A stretch of 64,000 nucleotides of DNA from Photobacterium malacitanum. GTDB lineage: Bacteria; Pseudomonadota; Gammaproteobacteria; Enterobacterales; Vibrionaceae. Both the position numbers and the translations under genes were made by a program. The stretch spans positions 682,001 to 746,000 of the forward strand of contig NZ_FYAK01000002.1 of NCBI RefSeq assembly GCF_900185615.1, given 5' to 3'. Shown here one piece after another: positions 63,333 through 64,000 of this stretch; position 1 is the stretch's first letter; each line of letters begins with the position of its first letter. Below the pieces are notes generated by a model that was not told where the DNA came from, made no database searches, and was given only the letters and a program-made list of their open reading frames with translations.

Positions 63333-64000
63333 TTAGTAATGGCTAATGTATTGCCAATGACCATTACTTGGATCTGGTGATTCAGATGGCCAAGGGAAGT
63401 AACCATAACTGGTGGTCTTTAAGCGGTAATAATGGGTTTTTCCATCATGGAAGTGATAATCATAAATATCACCAACATTGCCTTTTTTGCCATTGTCACC
63501 CCAATTACCAAAACTGTCTTGTTTATACCAATCCAGTGCTAATTGCTCAAATACCGCTTGGTTAGTACTCATCTCAAGTATTAACTGATTAAGCGAATTA
63601 TCATCAGCTAAATATATCCAATCACGATTTGAGGCTTTATTGGTTGGGAACTCATCACCTTGTGCTGGCGTTCTTTGAATAAAGTATTCATTAACACCTT
63701 CTGCAGTTGGATTAATGAACACTGCACTGCTTGATGTATCCCACGAGGTGGTCGCTCGTTGATCCCATGTAAATAACGCTGACTGTTCAAAGTAATTTTT
63801 AATACGTTCAATATTTGACAAGTTTTGACGATTCAATTTCAGTGGATTGAAATCAAAATTGACATAAGCTTCAGCTGAACCTAAATATTTCCAATCATGA
63901 TTACTATGATGATCAGTTGGGAACTCACCTGCTGTGATTGTTTTCATTAAGAAATAATCACGGGTATTGAGTTCAGTATTTACATGAACATAAACAGCAC
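63333..64000 (-). CDS. C-terminal part of a repeat-containing protein, cut by window edge
   Basis: The frame is open from the stop at 63333 to the last base of the window, so the ATG at 63947 is internal and the gene continues beyond. The visible 222 residues hold three related units: VYVHVN...DYFL...GEFPTDHHSNHDWKYLG, VFINP...EYFI...DEFPTNKASNRDWIYL, and at the end YYRLK...YFPWPSESPDPSNGHWQYIS. Each has an FP-x-(S)N-x-DW-x-YL core. The repeated aromatic units suggest a secreted or surface-binding protein, but I do not recognise the family. A terminator follows. Confidence 0.75.
   Translation of the reverse strand, partial: AVYVHVNTELNTRDYFLMKTITAGEFPTDHHSNHDWKYLGSAEAYVNFDFNPLKLNRQNLSNIERIKNYFEQSALFTWDQRATTSWDTSSSAVFINPTAEGVNEYFIQRTPAQGDEFPTNKASNRDWIYLADDNSLNQLILEMSTNQAVFEQLALDWYKQDSFGNWGDNGKKGNVGDIYDYHFHDGKTHYYRLKTTSYGYFPWPSESPDPSNGHWQYISHY

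Overview
The window looks like chromosomal DNA of a marine gammaproteobacterium of the family Vibrionaceae, most likely a Photobacterium. The base composition is fairly AT-rich, and the pha gene order phaB-phaA-phaP-phaC, a second adenylosuccinate synthetase, sstT, guaC, yfcZ-like, DUF2999 and DUF1496 genes are what I would expect from that family. The genus is an inference from gene content and was not tested by search. I found no rRNA, tRNA or CRISPR array.

Layout. 0.5-8.5 kb: peptidase T followed by an 8-bp microsatellite, a divergent PurA paralogue opposite a LysR regulator, two small lipoproteins, and a LysR/MATE efflux pair. 8.5-12.8 kb: a minus-strand operon of response regulator, histidine kinase, periplasmic sugar-type binding protein and an esterase, with no ABC permease nearby. 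13-17.3 kb: a glycine-betaine type ABC importer (proX-proW-proV) followed by a second binding protein behind a terminator. 17.5-24.7 kb: a Cof-type sugar phosphatase, a YgiW-type stress protein, a TetR-controlled RND efflux pair, and a second TetR. 24.7-32.9 kb: an Old Yellow Enzyme behind a triple TetR operator, an outer membrane phospholipase, a PAS-LuxR regulator, a lipoprotein amidohydrolase, a RecQ-family helicase and small proteins.

33-37.4 kb: the polyhydroxybutyrate operon (reductase, thiolase, phasin, synthase), with tandem hairpins between phasin and synthase. 38-45.1 kb: a six-gene MoxR/Bat operon (moxR, DUF58, DUF4381, batA, batB, batD). Its BatB carries ten 33-bp Gln-rich repeats and an altered MIDAS motif. 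45.5-53.8 kb: sstT, a CPA2-type antiporter, an HlyD/DUF3302 pair opposite an AraC regulator, and guaC with an unusual leader of two terminator-like hairpins that share the same loop. 53.9-55.6 kb: a small mobile region with the 3' end of a group II intron, 41-bp repeats and a REP-associated tyrosine transposase whose flanks carry inverted copies of the same 16-bp element.

55.7-64 kb: a PAS-GGDEF diguanylate cyclase, a 45-residue zinc ribbon protein, then a tightly coupled operon of DUF4956 membrane protein, CotH-kinase/beta-helix protein and VTC (polyphosphate polymerase type) protein. This operon is the best candidate for a poorly described system. It is followed by a MOSC-ferredoxin reductase fusion, a DUF2999 protein, and the C-terminal part of a repeat-containing protein that runs off the right edge.
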